In this document: in pieces, positions 52,527 through 63,846 of the stretch
Position numbering within the stretch: the stretch's first letter is position 1
How the letters are laid out: each line of letters begins with the position of its first letter
DNA from: Massilia sp. Mn16-1_5
GTDB lineage: Bacteria; Pseudomonadota; Gammaproteobacteria; Burkholderiales; Burkholderiaceae_D
Length of the DNA: 64,000 nt
Direction of reading: 5' to 3'
Assembly: GCF_004798585.1 (NCBI RefSeq)
Contig: NZ_PPXQ01000003.1
Coordinates: 282,026-346,025, forward strand
The notes under the pieces: generated by a model
Told to the model about the DNA's origin: nothing
Databases searched by the model: none
What the model saw: the letters and a program-made list of their open reading frames with translations, nothing else
Translations under genes and position numbers: made by a program

Positions 52527-53459
52527 TTATCCAATCTTTTTAGCGCCAGCAGCAGCACGTGCGGCTTCCGAGGTCGACATGGCGCCCGAAACCAGAACCG
52601 AGTGCACGTCGGCGCTGAACGAACGAACGTCTTCCATGGCCGACTTGTTGCGGCGGACCAGCCAGTTGTAACCCAGAACGGCAGGAACTGCGACGAACAG
52701 ACCGAAGGCGGTCATGATCAGTGCTTCACCCACAGGACCGGCGACCTTGTCGATCGATGCGTTACCCGACATACCGATGTTGGTCAGTGCGTTGTAGATG
52801 CCCCAGACGGTACCGAACAGACCGATGAACGGCGAGGTCGAACCGACGGTTGCCAGGAACGACAGGCCGTCTTGCAGACGCGACTGGACGCGGTCCACGG
52901 CGCGCTGGATCTGCATGGTCACCCAGGTCGACAGGTCGATCTGCTCGAGCAGGGCGCCGTCGTGGTGCTGGGTTGCCTTGGTGCCGGTTTCAGCGATGAA
53001 GCGGAATGGCGAGCCTTCTTTCAGCTGAGCCGAGCCGGCAGCGATCGAGTTGGCTTTCCAGAACTTCTGCGACACTTCTTTCGACTGGCGCATGATCTTC
53101 GACTGGTCGATCAGCTTGGTGATGATGATGTACCACGAACCCATCGACATCAGCGACAGGATGATGATGGTGCCCTTGTTGACGAAGTCGCCTTCTTCCC
53201 ACATGGCCGAGAAGCCGTACGGGTTCTTGACTTCTTCTTTTTCGCCAGCAGCGGCAGCTGGTGCTGCTGCGCCTTCGGCTGCAGGTGCGGCTGCTGCGTC
53301 AGCGGCCGGAGCGGCTGCTGCGTCTGCCGGTGCGCCGGCGGCCGGAGCGGTTGCTGCCGGTGCGTCAGCGAAGGCTGGTGCCGAGACCAGGGCCGATGCC
53401 GCCGTAACCGAGAACAGGACTGCCGCCAGTACAGCGGACAAACGGGTATTCTTAAACAT
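52527..53459 (-). CDS. exbB: ExbB/TolQ-family proton channel with signal peptide and Ala/Pro-rich extension
   Basis: 310 aa. Unlike E. coli ExbB, it begins with a cleavable-looking signal peptide (MFKNTRLSAVLAAVLFSVTAASALVSAPAFADA) followed by ~40 residues of Ala/Pro repeats (AAPAADAAAAPAAEGAAAP). Then come the three ExbB membrane helices: GTIIILSLMSMGSWYIIITKLI, FLATVGSTSPFIGLFGTVWGIYNAL with the conserved GTVWGI motif, and LIMTAFGLFVAVPAVLGYNWLV. The N-terminal extension is common in the family in these bacteria. An earlier in-frame start exists but lies before the signal peptide without support, so ATG 53459 is used. Confidence 0.9.
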   Translation of the reverse strand: MFKNTRLSAVLAAVLFSVTAASALVSAPAFADAPAATAPAAGAPADAAAAPAADAAAAPAAEGAAAPAAAAGEKEEVKNPYGFSAMWEEGDFVNKGTIIILSLMSMGSWYIIITKLIDQSKIMRQSKEVSQKFWKANSIAAGSAQLKEGSPFRFIAETGTKATQHHDGALLEQIDLSTWVTMQIQRAVDRVQSRLQDGLSFLATVGSTSPFIGLFGTVWGIYNALTNIGMSGNASIDKVAGPVGEALIMTAFGLFVAVPAVLGYNWLVRRNKSAMEDVRSFSADVHSVLVSGAMSTSEAARAAAGAKKIG

Positions 53460-53543
53460 GCTTCCTCCAGAAATATAAAAATAGACAGTTCGCTGATCTA
53501 AAGACAACGAAAATCATAGTTGTGAGACGATCTTCTGTCTCGG

Positions 53544-54206
53544 TTATTGTTCCAGCGACCAGACGTACTGTACTGGGACCCATGCCTGTTCAGGCTGACC
53601 GTTGACCATTGCCGGTTTGAAGCGGCACTTGCCGATGGCAGTCTGTGCTGCGCGGTCCAGATCACGCGAACCACTCGATTTCGTGATCTTGGAATCGACC
53701 ATGCGGCCATCGACACCAATCAGGAACGAAATCGTCGTCGTACCTTCTTCTTCGTTACGCGCCGACGACTTCGGATATTCCGGCTTTGCGCAGGTGCTGA
53801 AGTCAGCAACTGCAGCGGTACGGCTAGGACCGGCTGGCGCTGCGGCCGGAGCCGGTGGCGCTGGCGGTGCCGGCGGAGCCAGACTGGTCGTCGGAGGCGG
53901 CGTGTTCGTCGCGGCAGCAATGGTGTTTTGCGGCGGCGGCGGTTGCTGCACCTGGACCTCGACCGGCGGGATGAATGGAGGCGGCGGGGCCTTCATTTCC
54001 GGCGGCGGCGGCGGTGGAGGAGTCTCCGGTGGTGGAGGTGGTTTCACCTCTTCGATCAACTTCGTTTCCACTGCTTCCTGCACCTTCGAGATCACCTTCG
54101 TACCGAGACCATTGATGATCCCCCAGGCGACCAGGACGTGCAACAGGACCACAATGGTGATACCAGTGAGATTCTTCCCCGGTTCCTTCTCATGTGAAAA
54201 ATTCAT
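53544..54206 (-). CDS. tonB: TonB energy-transducing protein
   Basis: 220 aa. A single N-terminal membrane anchor (GITIVVLLHVLVAWGIINGLG) is followed by a long Pro-rich spacer (EVKPPPPPETPPPPPPPEMKAPPPPFIPPVEVQVQQPPPPQ) that spans the periplasm, and a C-terminal TonB domain (CAKPEYPKSSARNEEEGTTTISFLIGVDGRMVDSKI...FKPAMVNGQPEQAWVPVQYVW). It transfers energy to outer-membrane receptors for siderophores, vitamin B12 and other ligands. The ATG at 54206 replaces an earlier in-frame start because it begins the usual MNFSHEKEPGKN. It is the first gene of the leftward operon, with a promoter-operator candidate about 290 bp upstream. Confidence 0.93.
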   Translation of the reverse strand: MNFSHEKEPGKNLTGITIVVLLHVLVAWGIINGLGTKVISKVQEAVETKLIEEVKPPPPPETPPPPPPPEMKAPPPPFIPPVEVQVQQPPPPQNTIAAATNTPPPTTSLAPPAPPAPPAPAAAPAGPSRTAAVADFSTCAKPEYPKSSARNEEEGTTTISFLIGVDGRMVDSKITKSSGSRDLDRAAQTAIGKCRFKPAMVNGQPEQAWVPVQYVWSLEQ

Positions 54207-54488
54207 GCCTGCTTTCTCCAATACCAACTCTTTTTGTTGCTACTAAACCCACAAAACACGACGAAATGACAAGGCCGCATCCGGGACATCGGCGAATTAT
54301 ACCTACGAATTCTTTTTTGCACAGGTATTTTTGAGGCCCCGAAACGAGCCTAAACCCCTGTAAAAACAAGGGATACGGCTCATCCGGACGCATCCTTGGT
54401 GTGCAAAAAATCGCAGGGGAACTCTATATAAAATTACAACTTTACAGCTTAATATTATCCAACTGTAGAAGATCTGGAAAGAACTAGC

Positions 54489-54530
54489 TTTTTGCCAAAT
54501 TATGCACGCCGAATTTGCCAATTGGCAAAT
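54489..54530 (-). promoter_or_regulatory. Putative promoter and overlapping operator of the tonB operon
   Basis: Leftward, TTGCCA (54523-54528) and CATAAT (54499-54504) are separated by 18 bp, both five of six to the sigma70 consensus. An 18-bp perfect palindrome ATTTGCCAATTGGCAAAT (54513-54530) covers the -35 and spacer, and a further half-site TTTTTGCCAAAT (54489-54500) overlaps the -10. TTTTTGCAAAC and TTTTAGCAAAC lie just upstream (54554-54583). It does not resemble a Fur box. The remaining DNA of the 54207-54749 gap, including the ~290-nt leader, shows no gene. Confidence 0.5.
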
Positions 54531-54749
54531 ATCATATAGTGCAATGCTCGGCTTTTTGCAAACTATAGCCAGTTTTAGCAAACCCGAGCGTTCGCCAGCT
54601 AACAGAAATGGAGGGACTGCGGGGCAGGAGGCATGACTGGAAGTGATGGCACGTCGCAGAGTCGCTATGTCTTGACATGCATCAGTAGAAATTTTTCCTC
54701 CAGACATGGTCGGCTGCGCGAACGCTGCCTGGAGGAGAGGCTGGCGGGA

Positions 54750-56276
54750 TTAGCGGTGGCGCTTCTCGCGCCGGCAGTCGAGGAAGCTGACGACGTGGCC
54801 GCTGGTGTCGACCGTTTCCAGGCGGACGTCGAAACCCCAGAGCCGGGCCACGTGCTTCAGCACTTCCTGGGCCTGGCCGTTGAGCGGGCGGCGCTGGAAC
54901 TGGGTATGGCGCAGGGTCAGCGCACGGTCGTCGCGTGTATTGACTTGCCAGACCTGGATGTTGGGCTCGCGGTTGCCGATGTTGTACTGCTCGGCCAGCT
55001 GCTGGCGTACATACCGGTAGCCCGCCTCGTCGTGGATTGCCGAAATCGTCAATTTGTCGCTGCGGTCGTCGTCGAGCACGGCGAAGAAATGGAAGTCGCG
55101 GATCAGCTTGGGCGACAGGTACTGGGCGATGAAGCTTTCGTCCTTGAAGTTACGCATCGCAAAGTCGAGGGTCTTGATCCAGTCGCTGCCGGCCATGTCC
55201 GGGAACCAGGCCCGGTCTTCCTCGGTCGGGTTCTCGCAGATGCGCCGGATGTCGGTCATCATCGCGAAGCCCAGCGCGTAAGGATTGATGCCGCTGTAAT
55301 AGGGGCTGGTTGCCGGCGGCTGGTAGACGACGTTCGTATGGCTCTGCAGGAATTCGAGCATGAAGCCGTCGCCGACGATCCCCTCTTTATATAGTTCCTG
55401 CAAAATCGTGTAGTGCCAGAAGGTGGCCCAGCCTTCGTTCATGACCTGGGTCTGGCGCTGCGGGTAGAAATACTGGGAAATCTTGCGTGTAATGCGTACC
55501 AGCTCGCGCTGCCAGGGTTCGAGCAGCGGCGCATACTTCTCTATAAAGTAGAGCAGGTTTTCTTCGGGCTCGGGCGGGAAGCGCGGCGGCGGGGCGTCGC
55601 GCTCTTCTTCCTCGCGCCGCGGCACCGTGCGCCACAGGGCATTCACCTGGGACTGGGCATATTCCTCGCGCTCCTTCTGGCGCGCCGCTTCCTGCGCCAC
55701 CGACAGTTTCGCCGGACGTTTATAGCGGTCGACCCCGTAATTCTGGATCGCATGGCAGGAGTCGAGCAGGTCCTCGACGGCATCGATGCCGTAGCGCTGT
55801 TCGCATTCGGCGATGTAATTCTTGGCAAACACCATGTAGTCGACGATCGCCTCGGCGTCGGTCCAGGTGCGGAACAGGTAGTTCCCCTTGAAGAAGGAGT
55901 TGTGGCCATAGGCGGCATGGGCGATCACCAGCGCCTGCATCGTCAGGCTGTTTTCCTCCATGAGATAGGCAATGCAGGGATTCGAGTTGATGACGATCTC
56001 GTAGGCCAGGCCCATCTGGCCGCGTTTATAACTCTTCTCGGTCGACAGGAAGTGCTTGCCGAAGGACCAGTGGTTATAGGACACCGGCATGCCGACCGAG
56101 GTGTAGGCATCCATCATCTGCTCGGCGGTGATGATCTCGAGCTGGTTGGGGTAGGTGTCGAGGCCGAACTTCCTGGCCACGCGGCGGATTTCCTCGTGTG
56201 CCTGCTCGATCAGGTCGAAGGTCCACTCCGACTGTTCGGGCAGCGCTCGGGGATTCTTGATGAGGTCGTCTGGCAT
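54750..56276 (-). CDS. ycgB: SpoVR-family protein (YcgB)
   Basis: A 508-aa SpoVR/YcgB protein. The conserved core is clear: LEIITAEQMMDAYTSVGMPVSYNHWSFGKHF, then the central INSNPCIAYLMEENSLTMQALVIAHAAYGHNSFFKGNYLF, and LDSCHAIQNYGVDRYKRP. SpoVR was named for spore cortex formation in Bacillus; in proteobacteria it is found with YeaH and PrkA, and its biochemical activity is unknown. Histidine- and glutamate-rich segments suggest metal binding, but this is inference. It begins 15 bp after yeaH, so it is the third gene of a stress-linked leftward group. Confidence 0.93.
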   Translation of the reverse strand: MPDDLIKNPRALPEQSEWTFDLIEQAHEEIRRVARKFGLDTYPNQLEIITAEQMMDAYTSVGMPVSYNHWSFGKHFLSTEKSYKRGQMGLAYEIVINSNPCIAYLMEENSLTMQALVIAHAAYGHNSFFKGNYLFRTWTDAEAIVDYMVFAKNYIAECEQRYGIDAVEDLLDSCHAIQNYGVDRYKRPAKLSVAQEAARQKEREEYAQSQVNALWRTVPRREEEERDAPPPRFPPEPEENLLYFIEKYAPLLEPWQRELVRITRKISQYFYPQRQTQVMNEGWATFWHYTILQELYKEGIVGDGFMLEFLQSHTNVVYQPPATSPYYSGINPYALGFAMMTDIRRICENPTEEDRAWFPDMAGSDWIKTLDFAMRNFKDESFIAQYLSPKLIRDFHFFAVLDDDRSDKLTISAIHDEAGYRYVRQQLAEQYNIGNREPNIQVWQVNTRDDRALTLRHTQFQRRPLNGQAQEVLKHVARLWGFDVRLETVDTSGHVVSFLDCRREKRHR

Positions 56277-56291
56277 GGGGTACCTCTGTTT

Positions 56292-57563
56292 TTACTTGGG
56301 CTGCTTCTTGAACAGCTCGCGGAAGACGGGGTAGATGTCGGCCGGCGTCACGATCTTCTGCATCGCGAAGTTGGGGTGGTGCGCGGCCACTTCGGTGTAT
56401 TGCTCCCACAGGTTCTGCGGCGGCCCGTCGGTGATTTCGACGTAGGTGTAGTACTGGACCTTGGGCATGATCCCGGTATCGAGCAATTGCTTGCACAGCA
56501 CCGAGTCGTTGTCCCAGTTGTCGCCGTCCGAGGCCTGGGCCACATAGGCGTTCCAGTCGGAACTCGAATAGCGGTCGGCGATCACCTTTTGCAGCAGGTG
56601 CAGGGCGGACGAGACGACGGTGCCGCCGGACTCGCGCGAGTGGAAGAATTCGTCCTCGTCGACTTCGGCCGCGGCCGTGTGGTGGCGGATGAAGACCACG
56701 TCGATGCGTTCGTAGACGCGCTTGAGGAATAAATACAGCAGGATGAAGAAGCGCTTCGCGGTGTCCTTGCGGGTTTCGTCCATCGAGCCGGAGACGTCCA
56801 TGATGCAGAACATCACGGCCTGGGTGCTGGGCTTCGGCACCTTGATGCGGTTGCTGTAGCGCAGGTCGAACGGATCGATGAAGGGGATCGCGTTGATGCG
56901 CGTGTGCAGATGGTGGATCTTCTTCTTCAGCTCGAGGATGCGCGGGTCGTCTTCGGGCACTTCGGCCTCGGCCAGCTCATCCAGTTCTTCCTGCAGGGCA
57001 TTAGCCTGGCGCCGGCTCGGTCCACCAACCGCGATGCGCCGGCCAAGCGCACCGCGCAGCGAGCGCAGCACGTGGATGTTGGACGGCGTGCCGGAGACGT
57101 TGTAGCCGGCGCGCTGGGTCTTGAAATCGATGGTCTGGGTCAGCTGCGTCTTGACCATGTTCGGCAGCTCGAGATCTTCGAAGAAATAATTCATGAATTC
57201 TTCGCGCGAGAGCTCGAAGATGAAATCGTCTTCCGTGGTCTGTTCGCTGTTGCCTGCGCGGCCGCGGCCGGAACCGCCGCCGCCGCTGCGCGGCCGGTTG
57301 AACTGGTCGCCTTTCTGGTATTCGGTATTGCCGGGGTTGACGGTTTCCCACACGCCGCCATGGGCATGGCCGAAGTGCGGTTCGTTGACGTCCTTGACGG
57401 GGATCGAGACTTTCTCGCCGTTCTCGATGTCGGTGATCGAGCGGCCCTTGATCGCACGGCCGACCGCGTCCTTGATTTGCGCCTTGTAGCGGCGCAGGAA
57501 GCGTTCGCGGTTCACCGCGGACTTGTTCTTGCCCTGCAAGCGTCGGTCGATGAGGTAAGTCAA
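56292..57563 (-). CDS. yeaH: YeaH/YhbH-family protein (DUF444)
   Basis: A 423-aa DUF444 protein. It begins YLIDRRLQGKNKSAVNRERFLRRYKAQIKDAVGRAIKGRSI, and the C-terminal half looks like a von Willebrand A-type domain: VMFCIMDVSGSMDETRKDTAKRFFILLY with the DxSxS metal site, and ESGGTVVSSAL. A Gly/Arg-rich linker (SGGGGSGRGRAGN) lies around residue 95. It is co-conserved with the PrkA kinase and SpoVR; in E. coli yeaGH is induced under nitrogen starvation. It sits between prkA and ycgB with 161 bp from prkA. Confidence 0.92.
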   Translation of the reverse strand: MTYLIDRRLQGKNKSAVNRERFLRRYKAQIKDAVGRAIKGRSITDIENGEKVSIPVKDVNEPHFGHAHGGVWETVNPGNTEYQKGDQFNRPRSGGGGSGRGRAGNSEQTTEDDFIFELSREEFMNYFFEDLELPNMVKTQLTQTIDFKTQRAGYNVSGTPSNIHVLRSLRGALGRRIAVGGPSRRQANALQEELDELAEAEVPEDDPRILELKKKIHHLHTRINAIPFIDPFDLRYSNRIKVPKPSTQAVMFCIMDVSGSMDETRKDTAKRFFILLYLFLKRVYERIDVVFIRHHTAAAEVDEDEFFHSRESGGTVVSSALHLLQKVIADRYSSSDWNAYVAQASDGDNWDNDSVLCKQLLDTGIMPKVQYYTYVEITDGPPQNLWEQYTEVAAHHPNFAMQKIVTPADIYPVFRELFKKQPK

Positions 57564-57724
57564 AACATGCCTCCTGTAAAAACCGCAGCGGACCGCCAGC
57601 TGCCACGGTCCCCCTATCTTAATACGCAGCGTGCATAAGCGGGGTGCGCACGCCTGACAGGGGAGTCAAATATGCGTCAGAGGCGGGCAGCGGGCAGCCG
57701 CTGCCCTGCATCGCCGACTTTTTC

Positions 57725-59647
57725 TTACGACGACTTCCTCACACGCAGATACCATTCGCACAGGAGCCGCACCTGCTTGGCCGTATAGCCTTTCTCGACC
57801 ATGCGGTTGACGAAGTCGGCGTGCTTCGTCGCGTCTTCCGCACTGGCCTTCGCATTGAACGAAATGACCGGCAGAAGTTCCTCCGTATTCGAGAACATTT
57901 TTTTCTCGATGACGGTGCGGAACTTTTCGTAGCTGGTCCAGGCCGGATTCTTGCCGCCGTTCGTTGCCCGGGCGCGCAAGCCGAAGTTGACGATCTCGTT
58001 GCGGAAATCCTTCGGATTCGAAATCCCGGCCGGTTTCTCGATCTTTTCCAGCTCGGCGTTGAGCGATTCGCGATCAAAACTTTCGCCGGTATCCGGATCG
58101 CGGAATTCCTGGTCCTGGATCCAGAAGTCGGCAAAGGTAACGTAGCGGTCGAAAATGTTCTGGCCGTATTCCGAATAGCTCTCCAGGTAGGCGGTCTGGA
58201 TTTCCTTGCCGATGAAATCGACGTAGCGCTGCGCCAGGTGCTCCTTGATATAGGAGTGGTAACGCTGCTCGAGTTCAGGCGGGAACTGCTCGCGCTCGAT
58301 CTGCTGTTCCAGCACATACAGCAGGTGTACCGGATTGGCGGCCACTTCGGTGTTGTCGAAGTTGAAGACCTTCGACAAAATCTTGAAGGCGAAGCGCGTC
58401 GACAGGCCGTTCATGCCTTCGTCCACGCCTGCATAGTCGACGTATTCGTGCAGCGACTTGGCCTTCGGATCGGTGTCCTTCAGGTTCTCGCCGTCGTAGA
58501 CCAGCATCTTCGAGTAGACGCTCGAATTCTCCGGATCTTTTAAACGCGACAGGATCGCGAACTGCGCCATCATGCGCAGCGTGCCGGGCGCGCAAGGCGC
58601 CTTCTCGAGCGAGGAGTTGCGGATCAACTTATCGTAAATCTTGATCTCATCGGAAATGCGCAGGCAGTAGGGAACCTTCACGATATAGATCCGGTCGAGG
58701 AAAGCCTCGTTGTTGCGGTTGTTGCGGAAGCTCTTCCACTCTGACTCGTTCGAGTGTGCCAGGATGATGCCTTCGAAGGGAATCGCGCCGAAGCCTTCGG
58801 TACCCTTGTAGTTGCCTTCCTGGGTCGCGGTCAGCAGCGGGTGCAGCACCTTGATCGGCGCCTTGAACATCTCGACGAATTCCATCAGGCCTTGGTTCGC
58901 CAGGCACAGGCCGCCGGAGTAGCTGTAGGCGTCCGGATCGTCCTGCGAATAATCCTCGAGCTTGCGGATGTCGACCTTGCCGACCAGCGAGGAAATGTCC
59001 TGGTTGTTCTCGTCGCCCGGCTCGGTCTTCGAGATGGCGACCTGCTTCAGGATCGAGGGATAGCGCTTGACGACGCGGAACTTGTTGATGTCGCCGCCGA
59101 ATTCGTGCAGGCGCTTGACCGCCCACGGACTCGGGATCGAGCGCAGGTAGCGGCGTGGAATACCGTAGTCTTCTTCCAGGATGACGCCGTCCTCTTCCTC
59201 GTTGAAGAGGCCCAGCGGCGATTCGTTCACGGGCGAACCCTTGATCGCGTAGAAGGGGACTTGCTCCATCAGGTGTTTCAGCTTCTCGGCGATCGACGAC
59301 TTGCCGCCGCCCACCGGTCCCAGCAGATAGAGGATCTGCTTGCGTTCTTCCAGGCCTTGCGCCGCATGGCGGAAGTAGGAGACGACTTGCTCGATCACCT
59401 CTTCCATGCCATAGAACTCGCGGAAGGCCGGGTAGATCTTGATGACCTTGTTGGCGAAGATGCGCGACATGCGCGGATCGAGCCGGGTATCGACGAGCTG
59501 CGGCTCGCCGATCGCCGCAAGCATGCGCTCCGGCGCGCTCGCATAGGTCAGCGGGTCTTTCTTGCAGAGGGCAAGATATTCGGACAGGGAATATTCTTCT
59601 TCGCGGGTACGCTCGTAACGGGCTGCGTAGTTGTCAAAAATGGTCAT
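57725..59647 (-). CDS. yeaG: PrkA/YeaG serine protein kinase
   Basis: A 640-aa AAA+-type serine kinase. Walker A is LLGPVGGGKSSIAEKLK (~residue 100), preceded by the PrkA N-terminal region YAARYERTREEEYSLSEYLALCKKDP. The C-terminal part is the PrkA-specific kinase-like region (YNPRR-free end LRVRKSS). The family phosphorylates itself and responds to nutrient starvation. The ATG at 59647 begins MTIFDNYAARYERTRE as in relatives (another ATG two codons upstream, 59653, is possible). Leading gene of yeaG-yeaH-ycgB; a sigma70-like promoter lies about 300 bp upstream, which implies a long leader. Confidence 0.93.
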   Translation of the reverse strand: MTIFDNYAARYERTREEEYSLSEYLALCKKDPLTYASAPERMLAAIGEPQLVDTRLDPRMSRIFANKVIKIYPAFREFYGMEEVIEQVVSYFRHAAQGLEERKQILYLLGPVGGGKSSIAEKLKHLMEQVPFYAIKGSPVNESPLGLFNEEEDGVILEEDYGIPRRYLRSIPSPWAVKRLHEFGGDINKFRVVKRYPSILKQVAISKTEPGDENNQDISSLVGKVDIRKLEDYSQDDPDAYSYSGGLCLANQGLMEFVEMFKAPIKVLHPLLTATQEGNYKGTEGFGAIPFEGIILAHSNESEWKSFRNNRNNEAFLDRIYIVKVPYCLRISDEIKIYDKLIRNSSLEKAPCAPGTLRMMAQFAILSRLKDPENSSVYSKMLVYDGENLKDTDPKAKSLHEYVDYAGVDEGMNGLSTRFAFKILSKVFNFDNTEVAANPVHLLYVLEQQIEREQFPPELEQRYHSYIKEHLAQRYVDFIGKEIQTAYLESYSEYGQNIFDRYVTFADFWIQDQEFRDPDTGESFDRESLNAELEKIEKPAGISNPKDFRNEIVNFGLRARATNGGKNPAWTSYEKFRTVIEKKMFSNTEELLPVISFNAKASAEDATKHADFVNRMVEKGYTAKQVRLLCEWYLRVRKSS

Positions 59648-61299
<1,652 letters not shown>

Positions 61300-61311
61300 G
61301 GAAAGCTGCCC

Positions 61312-63846
61312 ATGCTGCTCCAGTCCCTCCGCATGACCGCGCGCGACTGGCGCGCGGGCGAGCTGCGCTTCTTGTTGGTGGCGCTGATCGTCGCCGTCTC
61401 GGCACTGTCCTCGGTCGGCTTCTTCGTCGACCGCATGCGCGCGGGACTGGCGCGCGATGCCAACCAGCTGCTCGGCGCCGACCTGCTGGTGAATGCCGAC
61501 AATCCGGTGCCGCCCGCCTGGCGCCAGGAAGCGGCGCGGCGCGGCCTGCTGCTGGCCGATACCGTCATCTTCCCCAGCATGGCCCAGGGCGGGGAGGGCG
61601 AGAACTCGCGCGCCCAGCTGGCCTCGATCAAGGCCGTCTCGCCCGGCTATCCGCTGCGTGGCGTCCTGCGCATCACGACCGATCCGGACCAGGCCAGCGC
61701 GGCGCGCGGCACGGCGGCCGCTTCGATTCCGGCGCCCGGCACGGTCTGGGTCGACGCGAATTTGCTGCCGGCCCTGAACGTCAAGGTCGGCGATCCGCTG
61801 CAGGTGGGCGAACGCACTTTCACGATCGCCCAGCTGGTCGCGGCCGAACCGGACCGCGGCGCCTCGTTTGCCAACTTCGCGCCGCGCGTGATGTTGTCCT
61901 TGTCCGACCTGAAGTCCACCGGCCTGGTCGACGATTTTGCGCGCGTGACTTATAAGCTGCTGGTGGCGGCGCCCTCGAACAACGATCTCGCACGGGTGCG
62001 CGATTTCGAGGCCTGGCTGCGCGCGCGCATCGCGCAGGACAACGTGAAAGGCGTACGCATCGAATCGATCGAGAACGGGCGCCCCGAGATGCAGGCCACG
62101 CTCGACCGCGCGGACCGCTTCCTGTCCCTCGTCGGCCTGCTCTCGGCCATGCTGGCGGCGGTGGCCGTGGCAATGGCGGCGCGCCGTTTCATGCAGCGCC
62201 ACCTGGATGCATGCGCCATGCTGCGCTGCCTGGGCATGACCCAGAACGGCGTCGGCATGATGTACCTGATCGAATTCGCCATCGTGGGCCTGGCGGGCAG
62301 CATCATCGGCGTGCTGGTCGGCTTCGGCGCCCACTTCGTGCTGCTGAAACTGATCGGGACCTTGCTGCCGGCGGACCTGCCGCCGGTCTCCCCGTTGCCG
62401 GCCCTGCAGGGCATCGCGACCGGGATGATGCTGCTGGTCGGTTTCGCACTGCCGCCCGTCCTCCAATTGCGCAACGTGCCGCACAATCGCGTGATCCGGC
62501 GCGAGCAGGCGGCGCCGCAGCCGATGGCGCTGGCCACCTATGGACTGGGCATCGGCGTATTCGTCCTGCTGCTGCTGTGGCAAGCCGGCGATCCGAAACT
62601 GGCCTTGCTGACGGCGGGCGGCTTCCTCGGCGGCTTCGCGGTCTTTGCGCTGGTCGCCTGGCTGGCCTTGAAAGGGCTGCGGCGCCTGCGCGGCGTCTCG
62701 CAGCACCAGGGCTGGCGCTTTGCGATCACCTCGCTGCAGCGCCGTCCGGGCGCCACCATCGTGCAGGTGGTCTCGCTGGCGCTCGGGCTGATGGCCCTGC
62801 TGTTGCTGACCGTGGTGCGCGGCGACCTGGTCGCGGCCTGGCAGCGCGCCACGCCGGAGAATGCGCCAAACCGCTTCATCATCAACGTCCTGCCCGACCA
62901 GAAGGAGGATGTGGCGCGCCGCATCGCCGCCGCCGGCGTCGACCAGCCGGTGCTGTACCCGATGATCCGCGGCCGCCTGACGGCGGTGAACGGCAAGGCG
63001 ATCACGCCCACGACATACGCGACCGACAATGCACAGCGCCTGGCGAACCGCGAATTCAACCTGTCGACCATGACGAGCGCACCGGAAGGCAACGACATCG
63101 TCGCCGGCAAGTGGTACGCGGATGGGCCGGGTGTCTCGGAAGCCTCGGTGGAGCAGGGCATCGCGAAGACATTGGGCCTCAAGCTGGGCGACGTCATGCG
63201 CTTCGACATGGCCGGCATCGTCGTCGATGCCAAGATCACCAGCCTGCGCAAGCTGGAATGGGGCTCGATGCGTGCCAACTTCTTCGTCATCATCAACCCG
63301 GCAGCGATGGCGAACGCGCCGGCCACTTACATGACCGCCTTCCATTTGCCGCAAGAGGGCGCGCAGCTGGCCAACACGCTGGCGCGGGCCTATCCGAACC
63401 TCACCGTGATCGACGTCAGCGGCATCATCCGCCAGGTGCAGGAAGTGGTCGACCAGGTCGTCGTCGCGGTCGAATTCCTGTTCCTGTTCACGCTGGCATC
63501 GGGCGTGCTGGTGCTGTACGCGGCGCTGATGGGTTCGACCTCGGAGCGCACCCGCGAAGCGGGCCTGCTGCGGGCGCTGGGCGCGACGCGCAGCCAGCTG
63601 GCGCAGGCGCAGCGCATCGAGTTCGTGCTGGTCGGCGGCCTGGCGGGATTGCTGGCGGCCTCCGGTGCGGCGCTGCTGGGCTGGGCGCTGGCGACTTACC
63701 AGTTCAAGTTCCCGTGGACCTTCGAGCCGGGCGTGTGGCTGGCCGGGGGCGTGGTCGGCGCCATGTGTGCGCTGGTGGGCGGCTGGCTGGGGCTGCGCAG
63801 CGTGTTGAGGCAGCCGCCTTTGCAGACGCTGCGGGAAGCGGGGTAA
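61312..63846 (+). CDS. FtsX-like ABC transporter permease (YbbP type)
   Basis: An 844-aa inner-membrane protein with about ten membrane helices arranged as in YbbP: one at the N terminus (FLLVALIVAVSALSSVGFFVD), a large periplasmic region (about residues 45-260), FtsX-type bundles around 265-400 (FLSLVGLLSAMLAAVAVAMAARRF) and 745-840, and central helices near 400-480. The C terminus ends RSVLRQPPLQTLREAG, the characteristic family end. Such permeases work with a separate ATPase (YbbA/LolD-like) that is not in this window; the substrate is unknown. It directly follows the deaminase gene after 12 bp. Confidence 0.9.
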   Translation: MLLQSLRMTARDWRAGELRFLLVALIVAVSALSSVGFFVDRMRAGLARDANQLLGADLLVNADNPVPPAWRQEAARRGLLLADTVIFPSMAQGGEGENSRAQLASIKAVSPGYPLRGVLRITTDPDQASAARGTAAASIPAPGTVWVDANLLPALNVKVGDPLQVGERTFTIAQLVAAEPDRGASFANFAPRVMLSLSDLKSTGLVDDFARVTYKLLVAAPSNNDLARVRDFEAWLRARIAQDNVKGVRIESIENGRPEMQATLDRADRFLSLVGLLSAMLAAVAVAMAARRFMQRHLDACAMLRCLGMTQNGVGMMYLIEFAIVGLAGSIIGVLVGFGAHFVLLKLIGTLLPADLPPVSPLPALQGIATGMMLLVGFALPPVLQLRNVPHNRVIRREQAAPQPMALATYGLGIGVFVLLLLWQAGDPKLALLTAGGFLGGFAVFALVAWLALKGLRRLRGVSQHQGWRFAITSLQRRPGATIVQVVSLALGLMALLLLTVVRGDLVAAWQRATPENAPNRFIINVLPDQKEDVARRIAAAGVDQPVLYPMIRGRLTAVNGKAITPTTYATDNAQRLANREFNLSTMTSAPEGNDIVAGKWYADGPGVSEASVEQGIAKTLGLKLGDVMRFDMAGIVVDAKITSLRKLEWGSMRANFFVIINPAAMANAPATYMTAFHLPQEGAQLANTLARAYPNLTVIDVSGIIRQVQEVVDQVVVAVEFLFLFTLASGVLVLYAALMGSTSERTREAGLLRALGATRSQLAQAQRIEFVLVGGLAGLLAASGAALLGWALATYQFKFPWTFEPGVWLAGGVVGAMCALVGGWLGLRSVLRQPPLQTLREAG

